Source of the DNA: Roseivivax halodurans JCM 10272
Lineage (GTDB): Bacteria > Pseudomonadota > Alphaproteobacteria > Rhodobacterales > Rhodobacteraceae
NCBI RefSeq assembly: GCF_000521785.1
Contig: NZ_JALZ01000011.1
Coordinates: 52,965 to 116,964 of the forward strand
Direction: 5' to 3'
DNA: 64,000 bases
Shown here: positions 17,857 to 25,903 of the stretch, one piece after another
Layout: every line of letters starts with the position of its first letter
Numbering within the stretch: the stretch's first letter is position 1
The notes under the pieces: generated by a model
Told to the model about the DNA's origin: nothing
Databases searched by the model: none
Seen by the model: the letters and a program-made list of their open reading frames with translations, nothing else
Position numbers and translations under genes: made by a program

Positions 17857-18063
17857 GGTCACTCTCCCGCTCGTTGCCACGCTCCAGCCTCTACTCCGAA
17901 GCCCCCGGCTCCGGAACGTCGAAATCGCACGCCGCACCCGAACCGCGGATCCCGTGCCACGCCCGAAGGTCGCGCGTCGCGCCGCCACAGGCGCCGAGCC
18001 CAAGGCCGCGAGGCCGCCGGGCGAGACACCGAGGGCGGGGGCGTCAGCACCCGCGCCGCCGGA

Positions 18064-19272
18064 TCAGACCTTCGTCAGCGCGAGCACCGCGTTGAGGCCA
18101 CCAAAGGCGAAGGCGTTCGACAACGCCGCCTCGACCTTCGCCTCGCGCGCCTCGTTCGGCACCACATCGAGCGCGCATTCGGGATCCGCCTCCTCGTAGC
18201 CGATCGTCGGCGCCACGACGCCGTCGCGCAAAGCCATGATGCAGGCCAGAAGCTCCACCGCCCCGGTGCCGCCGATGCAATGGCCGTGCATGGATTTCGT
18301 CGACGAGATCATCAGATCGTCCGCATGGGTGCCGAAGACATCCGCCACCGCCGCGCATTCGGTCTTGTCGTTCGCCGCCGTCCCGGTGCCATGCGCGTTG
18401 ATGTAGCCGATCCGTTCCTTCGCGAGGCCCGCATCCGCCAGCGCGCCCGAAATCGCCCGCGCCGCGCCCTGTTTCGAGGGCATCACGATGTCGGCCGCGT
18501 CCGAGGACATCGCAAAGCCCGCCACCTCGGCGAGGATCTCCGCGCCGCGCGCCTTGGCGTGCTCGTAGTCCTCGAAGACGAAGATGCCCGCGCCCTCGCC
18601 CTGCACCATGCCGTTGCGCGTGGCTGAAAAGGGCCGGCAGCCGTCCTTCGACATGACCCGCAGCCCTTCCCAGGCCTTGATCCCGCCGAAGCACAGCATG
18701 GACTCGGACCCCCCTGTGACCATCACCGGCGCCATGCCCGAGCGCACGAACCAGAAGGCCTGCCCCATCGCGTGGTTCGACGAGGCGCAGGCCGAGGCGA
18801 CGGTGAAGCTCGGCCCCTTGATGTTGTACTGCATCGAGACGTGGGAGCAGGCGGCGTTGTTCATCAGCTTCGGCACGACGAAGGGGTGGACCCGGTTCTT
18901 GCCCTCTTCGTAGACCGCCCGGTAATTCTCGTCCTGCGTCGTGAGGCCGCCGCCGGAGGTGCCCAGAACGACGCCGGCGCGGTTCGCGAGCTCGCCCTCG
19001 AAGGTCAGCCCCGATTGCCGGATCGCCTCCTCTGCCGCGATCAGCGTGAATTGCGTGTAGCGGTCGTAAAGCGCGATCTGCTGGCGGTTGAAGACGGATT
19101 CCGGATCGAAGCCCTTCACCTGCCCGCCGATCCGGATCGACAGCCTCTCGGTGTCCCGCATCTCGAGCGGGCCGATCCCGCAGCGCCCCTCGCGCATCGC
19201 CTCCAGCGTCGCCGGGACGCTGGTGCCGAGCGCGTTGATCGTGCCTGCGCCGGTGATGACGACGCGCTTCAC
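18064..19272 (-). CDS. Beta-ketoacyl-ACP synthase (KAS II/FabF family), lipid-A-type cluster
   Basis: Condensing enzyme of 402 residues that elongates acyl chains on ACP. The catalytic triad is C162 in SACASSNHA, H294 in NAHGTGT and H329 in KSMHGH. It starts with GTG at 19272, overlapping the stop of the ACP gene (GTGA). Because the operon also holds a special ACP and lpxD, it probably makes a particular hydroxy- or long-chain acyl group for lipid A rather than bulk membrane lipid, much like fabF genes in rhizobial acpXL clusters. That role is inferred from context; a second, housekeeping fabF would be expected elsewhere in the genome. Confidence 0.88.
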   Translation of the reverse strand: MKRVVITGAGTINALGTSVPATLEAMREGRCGIGPLEMRDTERLSIRIGGQVKGFDPESVFNRQQIALYDRYTQFTLIAAEEAIRQSGLTFEGELANRAGVVLGTSGGGLTTQDENYRAVYEEGKNRVHPFVVPKLMNNAACSHVSMQYNIKGPSFTVASACASSNHAMGQAFWFVRSGMAPVMVTGGSESMLCFGGIKAWEGLRVMSKDGCRPFSATRNGMVQGEGAGIFVFEDYEHAKARGAEILAEVAGFAMSSDAADIVMPSKQGAARAISGALADAGLAKERIGYINAHGTGTAANDKTECAAVADVFGTHADDLMISSTKSMHGHCIGGTGAVELLACIMALRDGVVAPTIGYEEADPECALDVVPNEAREAKVEAALSNAFAFGGLNAVLALTKV

Positions 19273-19529
19273 GCCTTCTGCTCGGCCACCAGGCGCTCCA
19301 CGCCCGCGACGATCTGGGCCACGGACGAGATGTCGAAATCGCTTTCCGACGGATCGTTGGCGTTGAACGGAACCGAGATGTCGAACGCCTCCTCGATGGC
19401 GAAGATCGACTCGACGAGCCCGAGCGAGTCGATCCCCAACTCCTCGAGGCTGTTCTCCATCTTCACGTCCGAGGGTTCCAGCACGGCCTGCTCGGCGATG
19501 ATCTCGATCACCCTGGTCTTTACGTCCAT
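19269..19529 (-). CDS. Acyl carrier protein, dedicated to the neighbouring KAS
   Basis: An 86-residue acidic helical protein. The phosphopantetheine attachment site is S35 in ELGIDSLGLVE, with the typical helix II after it. It differs from the housekeeping AcpP sequence by a long acidic loop (around NANDPSESDFD) and lacks the AcpP opening. ATG at 19529 is preferred over a TTG 21 bases upstream. It lies between lpxD and a KAS II gene and overlaps the latter, so it likely carries the acyl chain made by that enzyme. Length resembles AcpXL, but the sequence is not close enough to name it so. Confidence 0.85.
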   Translation of the reverse strand: MDVKTRVIEIIAEQAVLEPSDVKMENSLEELGIDSLGLVESIFAIEEAFDISVPFNANDPSESDFDISSVAQIVAGVERLVAEQKA

Positions 19530-19570
19530 GACACCGCCCCGCTCTCTCAAGTCTTCGCTGGGGGCGGGTT

Positions 19571-20662
19571 CTAGTCGTTCGACCCCGGCTTGGAAACCGC
19601 TTTCCGAAGCTCCGCAACGTCGCGGGCCATGCGCGGCAGCCGCCTCAGCGCCTTGTAGACTTCGAGATGCTGATCCATCTTCATCGCCGGATAGCCGAGC
19701 ATGACCCGCCCCGCCGGGATCGACGACAGCACGATGGTCGAGCCGCCGCAGATCACGTTGTCGCCGATGCGGATATTGTCGCTGACGCCGACCTGCCCCG
19801 CCAGCACCACGAAATCCCCGATGGTGACCGATCCCGCGATCCCGACCTGACCGCAGAGCAGCGTGTGCTCGCCGACCACGGTGTTGTGGCCGACCTGCAC
19901 CTGGTTGTCGATCTTGGTGCCGTTGCCGATCCGCGTGTCGCGCACCGTGCCGCGGTCGATCGCCGCAGCCGCGCCGACCTCCACTTCGTCGCCGATCGTC
20001 ACCCCGCCGAGCGAGGCGATCCGCGCCCAGGGCTGGCCCTTCGCCTCGCCCTGATCGCCGAGGCTCTCGCGCGCCTTCTCGACGCCCGACGCCTCGGGCG
20101 TGACGAAGGAGAAGCCGTCATTGCCGACGACGCAGTTGAAATGACCGATGAACCGCGCGCCGATGGTGCAGCGCGCGCCGATCTTCGCGCCCGCATGAAG
20201 GAGCGCCCCCTCGCCGATCCGCGTGTCCTGCCCGACAAGAACCTGCGGGCCGATCACGCTGTCGTCGCCGATCACGACGCCGGGCCCGATCACGCTGAAC
20301 GGCCCGACGCTCACGTTCCGGCCGAGCTTCGCGGTCTCGTCGATGGAGCTCATCGGGTGGATGCCGGCGGTATAGCCCTGTCCCGGATCCATCATCGCCG
20401 ACAGCGCCGAGAGCGCATAGCGCGGCCGCGGCGCGAGGATCGCGGCATCGAGCGCCATGCCCTGCCAGTCCGCGCCGTCCCAGAGCATCGCCGCCCGGGC
20501 CCGGCCCTGGCCCAGCTTCTCGGCATATTCGGGCTTCATCGCCATGGCGAGCTGGCGAGGGCCGGCATCCGCCGGCTCCGCCACGCCGTCGATCTCGAGA
20601 CTGTCGTCCCCCGCCGCTTCGAGGCCAAGAGCGTGCGCAATCTCTGCGACTGTATGGGTCAT
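19571..20662 (-). CDS. lpxD: UDP-3-O-acylglucosamine N-acyltransferase
   Basis: Third step of lipid A synthesis: adds the N-linked hydroxyacyl chain from ACP to UDP-3-O-acylglucosamine. At 363 residues it has the LpxD layout: an N-terminal uridine-binding domain (about 1-100), a left-handed beta-helix of hexapeptide repeats (IGDDSV, IGEGAL, IGARCT, IGNGTK, IGDFVV), and a short helical C-terminus. The segment FIGHFNCVVGNDGFSFV is a hallmark of the family. It is the first gene of the lpxD-acp-KAS run, 41 bases before the ACP gene. Confidence 0.94.
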   Translation of the reverse strand: MTHTVAEIAHALGLEAAGDDSLEIDGVAEPADAGPRQLAMAMKPEYAEKLGQGRARAAMLWDGADWQGMALDAAILAPRPRYALSALSAMMDPGQGYTAGIHPMSSIDETAKLGRNVSVGPFSVIGPGVVIGDDSVIGPQVLVGQDTRIGEGALLHAGAKIGARCTIGARFIGHFNCVVGNDGFSFVTPEASGVEKARESLGDQGEAKGQPWARIASLGGVTIGDEVEVGAAAAIDRGTVRDTRIGNGTKIDNQVQVGHNTVVGEHTLLCGQVGIAGSVTIGDFVVLAGQVGVSDNIRIGDNVICGGSTIVLSSIPAGRVMLGYPAMKMDQHLEVYKALRRLPRMARDVAELRKAVSKPGSND

Positions 20663-20695
20663 CGCGTCCTCCGAAGCATGGTGCTTGCGGGGGAC

Positions 20696-22297
20696 TTAGC
20701 TTTCCCCGGCCGCGAGAGCCACCCCTGCGCGCTCGAGCTCGGCCCAGATCCGTGCATCCCGCCCGTAGATGTCCTCGCGGAACTGCACGCGACCCTTCGG
20801 CAGGGTGAACGCGGTGCGGTAGATGAGATGCACCGGCACCGGCGTGTCGAGGTTCACGCGCGCCTCGGACCGCGAGCCCAGCTTCGACTGGAAGAACCCG
20901 TCGGGATCGTCCGTCTGGGGCGCGAGCAGCGCATGCGCCATCCCGAACGGATCGCCGAGCCGGATGCATCCGTGCGAATAGGCGCGCCGGTCGCGGTCGA
21001 AGAGGTGCTTGGCCGGCGTGTCGTGCAGGTAGATCGCGTATTTGTTCGGGAACATGAACTTCACCTTGCCGAGCGCATTGTCCGGCCCCGGAGGCTGGCG
21101 CATCGAATAGGGAAAGTCGCTGCCGAATCCGCGGCTGCGGCTGACGACCCGGCCGCTTCTGTCGATGATTTCCAGGTGACCGAGCGCATAGGGGTTCTGG
21201 CGCAATTTCGGCAGATATTCGTTCTTGATGATCGAGCGGGGGATATACCAGGCCGGGTTCACCACCATGTGGGTCATCTCGTCCGAGAACTCGGGCGTGC
21301 GCCGGTCGCTGTCGGTCGATCCGATGACGGCCCGCGTCTCGAAGGTGACGGTCTCGCCGTCGTAGATCCGCGCGGTGTATTCCGTCAGGTTCACCTTGAT
21401 GTGCCGCGGCCCGAGCCCCTCGGGCCGGTTGAGCCAGCGCTCGCGCTCCATCGCGACGAGGATCTGCTGCAGCCGCCCGGTCGCCGAGACGTTGAGCGCC
21501 TCGCGCGTCGACGGCCCGAAGACCCCGTCGACCTTGAGGCCGTTATCGGCCTGGAACGCCTCCAGCGCCTGGCGCATCTCGTCGGTGTAGCTCGCAAGCG
21601 CGGTCGGACGCAGGTAGCCCATTGCGATCAGCCGGTCGCGCAGCGCCACGACAAGCTCGCCGCTCTCGCCCGCCTCGATCTTGCCGCCCGGCACCGAGGC
21701 GCCATAGCCCCCGCGCGCGATCACCTTCTCCATCTTCATCTTCTCGTGCATGAGCCGCACGTATTCGCGGCTCTGCGGTGCAAGCGTCCGGAAGACGGCC
21801 CGCGGATCCTCGTTCTCGAGTCGGGTCAGCAGCTCCTGCGGATCGCGGTAGAGGATCTCGCGCTTCAGCCCCGCATCGATGCGCGACGGATCGAGCGCGC
21901 CGTTCTGCAGATCGCGGGCGAATTGCGCGTAGGTCCGCGACAGCTTCACGTCGAGCGCGCCGCGATCGCGCGGGTTCCGTGCCGCCCGCATCTCGGCCAT
22001 CAGCGCCGACGCATCGTAACGCCCCGCCGGCAGACCATGCGCACCCGCCATGCCGATCGCCTCGAGGAACGCCTCGCGCCGCGCGCGGTGCACGTCGTCC
22101 GGACCGGTCCAGAGCGGCTCGAACTTGCGCGCCCGGTAGAAGGCGGCGATGGCGTCGCTCTCGCCTAGCGTCTCCGCGACCGATTGCTTGAACGCGGTGA
22201 CCTGCGCGCCCGCCGGAATCGGGGCCGCCGTCACGAACAGGGCCGCGGCGCAGACGAGCGCCCTTCGCACCACCGGGGACTTCGACTCACGCTGCAT
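20696..22297 (-). CDS. L,D-transpeptidase of the YcbB/LdtD type, exported
   Basis: Periplasmic enzyme of 533 residues that makes 3-3 cross-links in peptidoglycan or related bonds. A signal peptide (about 1-32, ending PAGAQ) is followed by an N-terminal scaffold. A peptidoglycan-binding helix bundle lies around MGYLRPTALASYTDEMRQAL, and a YkuD catalytic domain follows. The nucleophile is C444 in SHGCIRLG. Size and order match YcbB/LdtD rather than the small ErfK proteins. ATG at 22297 was chosen over one at 22366 because GAGGG lies just upstream and the signal peptide then begins correctly. It diverges from a murein-endopeptidase-like gene across 325 bases. Confidence 0.92.
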   Translation of the reverse strand: MQRESKSPVVRRALVCAAALFVTAAPIPAGAQVTAFKQSVAETLGESDAIAAFYRARKFEPLWTGPDDVHRARREAFLEAIGMAGAHGLPAGRYDASALMAEMRAARNPRDRGALDVKLSRTYAQFARDLQNGALDPSRIDAGLKREILYRDPQELLTRLENEDPRAVFRTLAPQSREYVRLMHEKMKMEKVIARGGYGASVPGGKIEAGESGELVVALRDRLIAMGYLRPTALASYTDEMRQALEAFQADNGLKVDGVFGPSTREALNVSATGRLQQILVAMERERWLNRPEGLGPRHIKVNLTEYTARIYDGETVTFETRAVIGSTDSDRRTPEFSDEMTHMVVNPAWYIPRSIIKNEYLPKLRQNPYALGHLEIIDRSGRVVSRSRGFGSDFPYSMRQPPGPDNALGKVKFMFPNKYAIYLHDTPAKHLFDRDRRAYSHGCIRLGDPFGMAHALLAPQTDDPDGFFQSKLGSRSEARVNLDTPVPVHLIYRTAFTLPKGRVQFREDIYGRDARIWAELERAGVALAAGES

Positions 22298-22622
22298 GGG
22301 GACCCTCGTCAATTTTGAAACATCCGGCCTGACCGGTAGTGGATACGGGCGTTTGCATATGTCCATTCACAAAGCGCTCAGCCGCGCAAAGCCGCTCCTG
22401 GCGATGCAATTGCGCATCTTCAGGCCGGTCGAACACATTCCGCTCTTTTGAATATTCGGCAGGTTCTTGCCGAAATCGGACCGCGGGCGGAACCAATTCC
22501 AGCCGATCCTTTCGTGATCTTTTCGAGTGTGGCATAACCGCACTCACGGCATCTGGGGAATGATGACATCGCCGGCGCAACGACGCCGGTATCAGCAGGC
22601 AAAATACGGGACAGTCACTCAC
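22298..22622. promoter_or_regulatory. Divergent promoter region of two cell-wall genes
   Basis: The gap between the L,D-transpeptidase and the MepK-like gene holds no gene. It contains a near-centred inverted repeat, TTCGGCA at 22455-22461 and TGCCGAA at 22468-22474 with a 6-base spacer, in an AT-richer stretch. The repeat could be an operator shared by both genes. Confidence 0.4.
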
Positions 22623-23192
22623 ATGACTAATCGCACTTCTGGCAGCATGACGCGGCGCGGCCTGCTTACGGCTTTCGCTGCGACCACGATCACGGCCGCA
22701 CCGAGCTTCGCCAACGCCGCCGGCCTTCTCCGCGGCGCGGGCGACATCCGTAAGCTCAAGATGTTCAACGGCCGCACCGGCGAGAAGATCGACATGATCT
22801 ACTGGGTCGAGGGCGACTACATCAAAGACGCGGTCGACGAGATCAATTACTTCATGCGCGACTGGCGCAACGACCAGGTCCGAGACATCGACCTGCGTAC
22901 GCTCGACATCATGGCGGCAACGCACAACATGCTCGACAGTTCCGAGCCCTACATGCTGATCTCGGGCTACCGCAGCCCGGCGACCAACGCGATGCTGCGC
23001 AGCCGCTCCTCCGGCGTCGCGAAGAATTCGCGCCACCTTCTCGGCGAGGCTGCGGATCTCCGCCTCTCCTCGCGCTCGGTCAACCAGATCGCGAGCGCGG
23101 CGCGGTCCTGCGACGGCGGCGGCGTCGGCCGCTACTCGTCCTCGAACTTCGTGCACATGGATTGCGGTCCGGTCCGCACCTGGGGCAGCTGA
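22623..23192 (+). CDS. DUF882/YcbK (MepK-like) murein endopeptidase, Tat-exported
   Basis: A protein of 189 residues in the peptidase M15-like YcbK family, whose E. coli member MepK cleaves 3-3 cross-links in peptidoglycan. The N-terminus has a twin-arginine-type signal, MTRRGLLTAFAATT, ending in an Ala-rich site. Zinc ligands expected for the fold are visible in SRHLLGEAADLRL and in FVHMDCG. The family phrase LISGYRSPATNAMLR is present. It pairs divergently with an L,D-transpeptidase that makes such cross-links, a fitting maker/cutter pair. A strong terminator follows. Confidence 0.9.
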   Translation: MTNRTSGSMTRRGLLTAFAATTITAAPSFANAAGLLRGAGDIRKLKMFNGRTGEKIDMIYWVEGDYIKDAVDEINYFMRDWRNDQVRDIDLRTLDIMAATHNMLDSSEPYMLISGYRSPATNAMLRSRSSGVAKNSRHLLGEAADLRLSSRSVNQIASAARSCDGGGVGRYSSSNFVHMDCGPVRTWGS

Positions 23193-23218
23193 GCCCGCAC
23201 CATACGTGCAAACGACAG

Positions 23219-23240
23219 AGGCGCCTCCGGGCGCCTTTTT
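23219..23240 (+). terminator. Intrinsic terminator after the MepK-like gene
   Basis: AGGCGCC at 23219-23225 and GGCGCCT at 23230-23236 form a 7-base stem with loop TCCG, followed at once by a T run to 23240. It is 27 bases past the stop codon. Confidence 0.85.
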
Positions 23241-23332
23241 CGTATGAGCGGGCCTGTTCATATCGGCGTAACTCCGCCGATGACGACGGCGTTCCACCAC
23301 CCGCAACACATTGTTTTTCTTGAAGAGGTAAG

Positions 23333-23409
23333 TGGCGCGGTTGACGGGGCTCGAACCCGCGACCCCCGGCGTGACAGGCCGGTACTCTAACCAACTGAGC
23401 TACAACCGC
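23333..23409 (-). tRNA. tRNA-Asp(GTC), copy 5 in transcription order
   Basis: 77 bases including the encoded CCA. Cloverleaf with acceptor GCGGTTG/CAACCGC, anticodon stem CCGGC/GCCGG around loop CTGTCAC (anticodon GTC) and T-arm loop TTCGAGC. It is identical to the other four copies and is the last to be transcribed. Confidence 0.97.
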
Positions 23410-23446
23410 GCATCTTCGGCACGGGGACGTATCGGGCGGGACAGCG

Positions 23447-23523
23447 TGGCGCGGTTGACGGGGCTCGAACCCGCGACCCCCGGCGTGACAGGCCGGTACT
23501 CTAACCAACTGAGCTACAACCGC
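23447..23523 (-). tRNA. tRNA-Asp(GTC), copy 4
   Basis: Identical 77-base tRNA-Asp with encoded CCA, 114 bases from the next copy. Its 37-base spacer is the same as between the other copies. Confidence 0.97.
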
Positions 23524-23560
23524 GCATCTTCGGCACGGGGACGTATCGGGCGGGACAGCG

Positions 23561-23637
23561 TGGCGCGGTTGACGGGGCTCGAACCCGCGACCCCCGGCGT
23601 GACAGGCCGGTACTCTAACCAACTGAGCTACAACCGC
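23561..23637 (-). tRNA. tRNA-Asp(GTC), copy 3
   Basis: Identical 77-base tRNA-Asp with encoded CCA, in the middle of the five-copy array with a 114-base period. Confidence 0.97.
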
Positions 23638-23674
23638 GCATCTTCGGCACGGGGACGTATCGGGCGGGACAGCG

Positions 23675-23751
23675 TGGCGCGGTTGACGGGGCTCGAACCC
23701 GCGACCCCCGGCGTGACAGGCCGGTACTCTAACCAACTGAGCTACAACCGC
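23675..23751 (-). tRNA. tRNA-Asp(GTC), copy 2
   Basis: Identical 77-base tRNA-Asp with encoded CCA and the same 37-base spacer on both sides. Confidence 0.97.
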
Positions 23752-23788
23752 GCATCTTCGGCACGGGGACGTATCGGGCGGGACAGCG

Positions 23789-23865
23789 TGGCGCGGTTGA
23801 CGGGGCTCGAACCCGCGACCCCCGGCGTGACAGGCCGGTACTCTAACCAACTGAGCTACAACCGC
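23789..23865 (-). tRNA. tRNA-Asp(GTC), copy 1, promoter-proximal
   Basis: Identical 77-base tRNA-Asp with encoded CCA. It is the first copy read from the promoter at 23902-23930. The sequence upstream of it differs from the repeated spacer, marking the edge of the array. Confidence 0.97.
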
Positions 23866-23901
23866 TCGCTGCCCGCCCGGGTTGCCCCGGGCGTGGGGCG
23901 G

Positions 23902-23930
23902 CTTCTATGCGGAGCCCCTGCCCCCGTCAA
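23902..23930 (-). promoter_or_regulatory. Promoter of the tRNA-Asp array
   Basis: On the minus strand TTGACG (23925-23930), a 17-base spacer and TAGAAG (23902-23907). A GC-rich stretch follows where transcription would start, as in growth-rate-controlled stable RNA promoters. The first tRNA begins 37 bases downstream of the -10. Confidence 0.65.
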
Positions 23931-24150
23931 GCGGATTTGGACCGGTTTCCGGAACGGAATGCAGCGCGGCGGCAAGATCGCAGATCCGCACCCGCCATAG
24001 GCTCCGCGACCGAACCGGACGCGCCCCCGATTCATCGTCACCCCGAGTCTCCGGCGCAGCATCGCAAGCACGGAATTCCGGAGTTCCCGCGACTCGCGGC
24101 GTAAGGCATACATCTCGCAAAATCGATTTATTGATCCAAAGGAGATTCCA

Positions 24151-24768
24151 ATGACTGCCGCCGCTTTTTGGGACAAAGCCGCCCCGCGCTACGCCAGGCG
24201 CCCGATCTCGGACGAGGCCGCCTACGAGTCGACCCTCGCCCGGACGAAATCCTATCTCTCCGCCTCGGCGACCGCGCTCGAACTCGGCTGCGGAACCGGA
24301 ACCACCGCCCTGCGCCTCGCGCCATTCGTCCGCGAATACACCGCGACCGACATCTCGGGCGCGATGATCGAGATCGCCAAGGAAAAACGGTGGGAGACGA
24401 GCCAGCGCAACCTCTCGCTCCGTCAGGGCGGCGTCGCGCCGGGGGATTACTTCGGCGAAAGCTACGACACCGTGCTCGCCTTCAACCTCCTGCATCTCGT
24501 CCCCGACCTCGCCGAGACGCTCGACATGGTGAACGGGCTCCTGCCGGTCCGCGGGCTCTTCATCTCCAAGACCCCCGCCGTCGGCGAGAAATGGGTCTAC
24601 CGGCCGCTCGTCACGGTGCTGAGGGCATTCGGCAAGGCGCCGGACGTCACCTTCCTGAAGGTCAGCCAGATCGACCACGCCCTCGTCGCCGCGGGGTTCG
24701 AGCTCGTCGAGACCGGGCTCTATCCGCCCTCGACGCCCTCGCGCTTCGTCGTCGCCCGCAAGCGCTGA
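24151..24768 (+). CDS. Class I SAM-dependent methyltransferase
   Basis: A 205-residue Rossmann methyltransferase. SAM-binding motif I is ALELGCGTGTTALRL (about residues 45-59), the acidic motif II lies in YTATDISGAMIEIA and the motif IV region is YDTVLAFNLLHLV. The start has a strong Shine-Dalgarno (AAAGGAG, 6 bases upstream). The substrate is unknown; small free-standing enzymes of this group often modify lipids or small molecules. It stands alone and meets the pirin gene tail to tail with no gap. Confidence 0.88.
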   Translation: MTAAAFWDKAAPRYARRPISDEAAYESTLARTKSYLSASATALELGCGTGTTALRLAPFVREYTATDISGAMIEIAKEKRWETSQRNLSLRQGGVAPGDYFGESYDTVLAFNLLHLVPDLAETLDMVNGLLPVRGLFISKTPAVGEKWVYRPLVTVLRAFGKAPDVTFLKVSQIDHALVAAGFELVETGLYPPSTPSRFVVARKR

Positions 24769-25707
24769 TCACCGCGGCGGCAGCGGGATGAACTCTGCAT
24801 CGTCCCCCGGCGGCAGGTGGAAGCGGCCATGCGCCCAGTCCTCCTGCCGCCACGCCTCCTTGGCCTCCTCGATCCGCTCCTTCGAGGAGGCGACGAAGTT
24901 CCACCAGATGTAGCGCGGCCCCTCGAGCGTCTCGCCGCCGAGCAGCATCACCCGCGCGCCCTGCGCCCCTGCCTTGAGGGACACCCGGTCGCCCGGCCGG
25001 AACACCATCATCCGCCCTGCCTCGAAGGTCTCTCCGGCGATGCTCACCTCGCCGTCCACCACGTAGACACCCCGATCCTCATGCTCGTCGGGCATGGGAA
25101 TCGAGGCGCCCGCCTCCAGCACCGCGTCGGCATAGAACATCTCCGACGCCGTCGTCACCGGCGCCCGCTCGCCCCAGGCGTTGCCGAGGATCAACCGAAC
25201 CTCCTTCCCCTCGCCGCGCATCACCGGAAGGTCGCCCGCGCCAGCGTGCTGGAAGTCCGGCGCGCGGTCCTCGTGATCCTTCGGCAGCGCCACCCATGTC
25301 TGGATCCCGAAGAACGGCATCGCCTCCGTCTGCGTCGCATCGTCCGTGCGCTCGGAATGCGTGATCCCGTGTCCCGCGACCATCCAGTTGACCGCACCCG
25401 GCTCGATCCACGCATCGGTCCCGAGGCTGTCGCGGTGATGCATCCGCCCTCGGTAGAGATACGAGATCGTCGCGAGCCCGATATGCGGATGGGGCCGCAC
25501 GTCGAGGCCCTTCGTCGGCAGGAACTCCGCGGGGCCCATCTGGTCGAAGAAGATGAACGGCCCGACCATCTGCCGCCGCGGGGCAGGCAGGGCGCGGCGC
25601 ACCTCGAAGCCGCCAAGGTCGCGGGCGCGCGGGACGATCACGGTGTCGACGGCATCGACCTCGTCGCCGGTCGGGCAATGCGGGTCGAGTGCGGGATTCC
25701 AGCTCAT
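24769..25707 (-). CDS. Pirin-family protein (bicupin)
   Basis: A 312-residue bicupin of the pirin family. The N-terminal cupin has the metal-binding pattern RPHPHIGLATISYLYRG, then HRDSLGT, and MVAGHGITHSER with the conserved H and E. Members bind iron and act as quercetinase-like dioxygenases or redox-linked regulators, so the role cannot be fixed here. The ATG at 25707 is favoured over 25713 because GGAGG then lies 8 bases upstream. It diverges from the ABC operon; a perfect inverted repeat lies in the shared gap. Confidence 0.92.
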   Translation of the reverse strand: MSWNPALDPHCPTGDEVDAVDTVIVPRARDLGGFEVRRALPAPRRQMVGPFIFFDQMGPAEFLPTKGLDVRPHPHIGLATISYLYRGRMHHRDSLGTDAWIEPGAVNWMVAGHGITHSERTDDATQTEAMPFFGIQTWVALPKDHEDRAPDFQHAGAGDLPVMRGEGKEVRLILGNAWGERAPVTTASEMFYADAVLEAGASIPMPDEHEDRGVYVVDGEVSIAGETFEAGRMMVFRPGDRVSLKAGAQGARVMLLGGETLEGPRYIWWNFVASSKERIEEAKEAWRQEDWAHGRFHLPPGDDAEFIPLPPR

Positions 25708-25769
25708 GTCCATGTCCTCCTGGATGCGGCGTGGCTCACTCCAACATAGAGGCGTTTTTGCGCGCGAAA

Positions 25770-25809
25770 TTCGTACAAATTCGACAGGGTTTGTGCACTT
25801 CTGTACGAA
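25770..25809. promoter_or_regulatory. Inverted repeat between pirin and ABC operon
   Basis: TTCGTACA at 25770-25777 and TGTACGAA at 25802-25809 are perfect reverse complements, with centres 32 bases apart (about three helix turns). Location in the divergent gap suggests a regulator site. No candidate regulator gene is adjacent. Confidence 0.45.
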
Positions 25810-25903
25810 ACTCGGGTCTTGTCGCAGGCCCTCTTGTCGCACCCTGCCCGGCTTTCCCGCCCCCGCGCCACTGCTAGGTTCCGCGGAACACAAGAGGCGA
25901 GAC

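Larger units (their letters stand above)
23333..23865. repeat. Five-fold tandem repeat, 114-base period, tRNA-Asp plus spacer
   Basis: Five tRNA genes and the four 37-base spacers between them are identical as far as can be read. Perfect identity of the spacers points to recent tandem duplication or ongoing gene conversion. Copy number in such arrays may vary between strains or be miscounted by assembly. Confidence 0.95.

Noticed and set aside
19667..22168. An 833-codon frame opposite lpxD and the L,D-transpeptidase
   Set aside because: It spans two real genes and their gap on the other strand; composition is His/Arg/Asp-rich like other shadows.
23080..24000. Long open frames on both strands over the tRNA region with five identical repeats
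   Set aside because: They are translations of the tRNA-Asp genes and spacers; such frames are a known source of false proteins.
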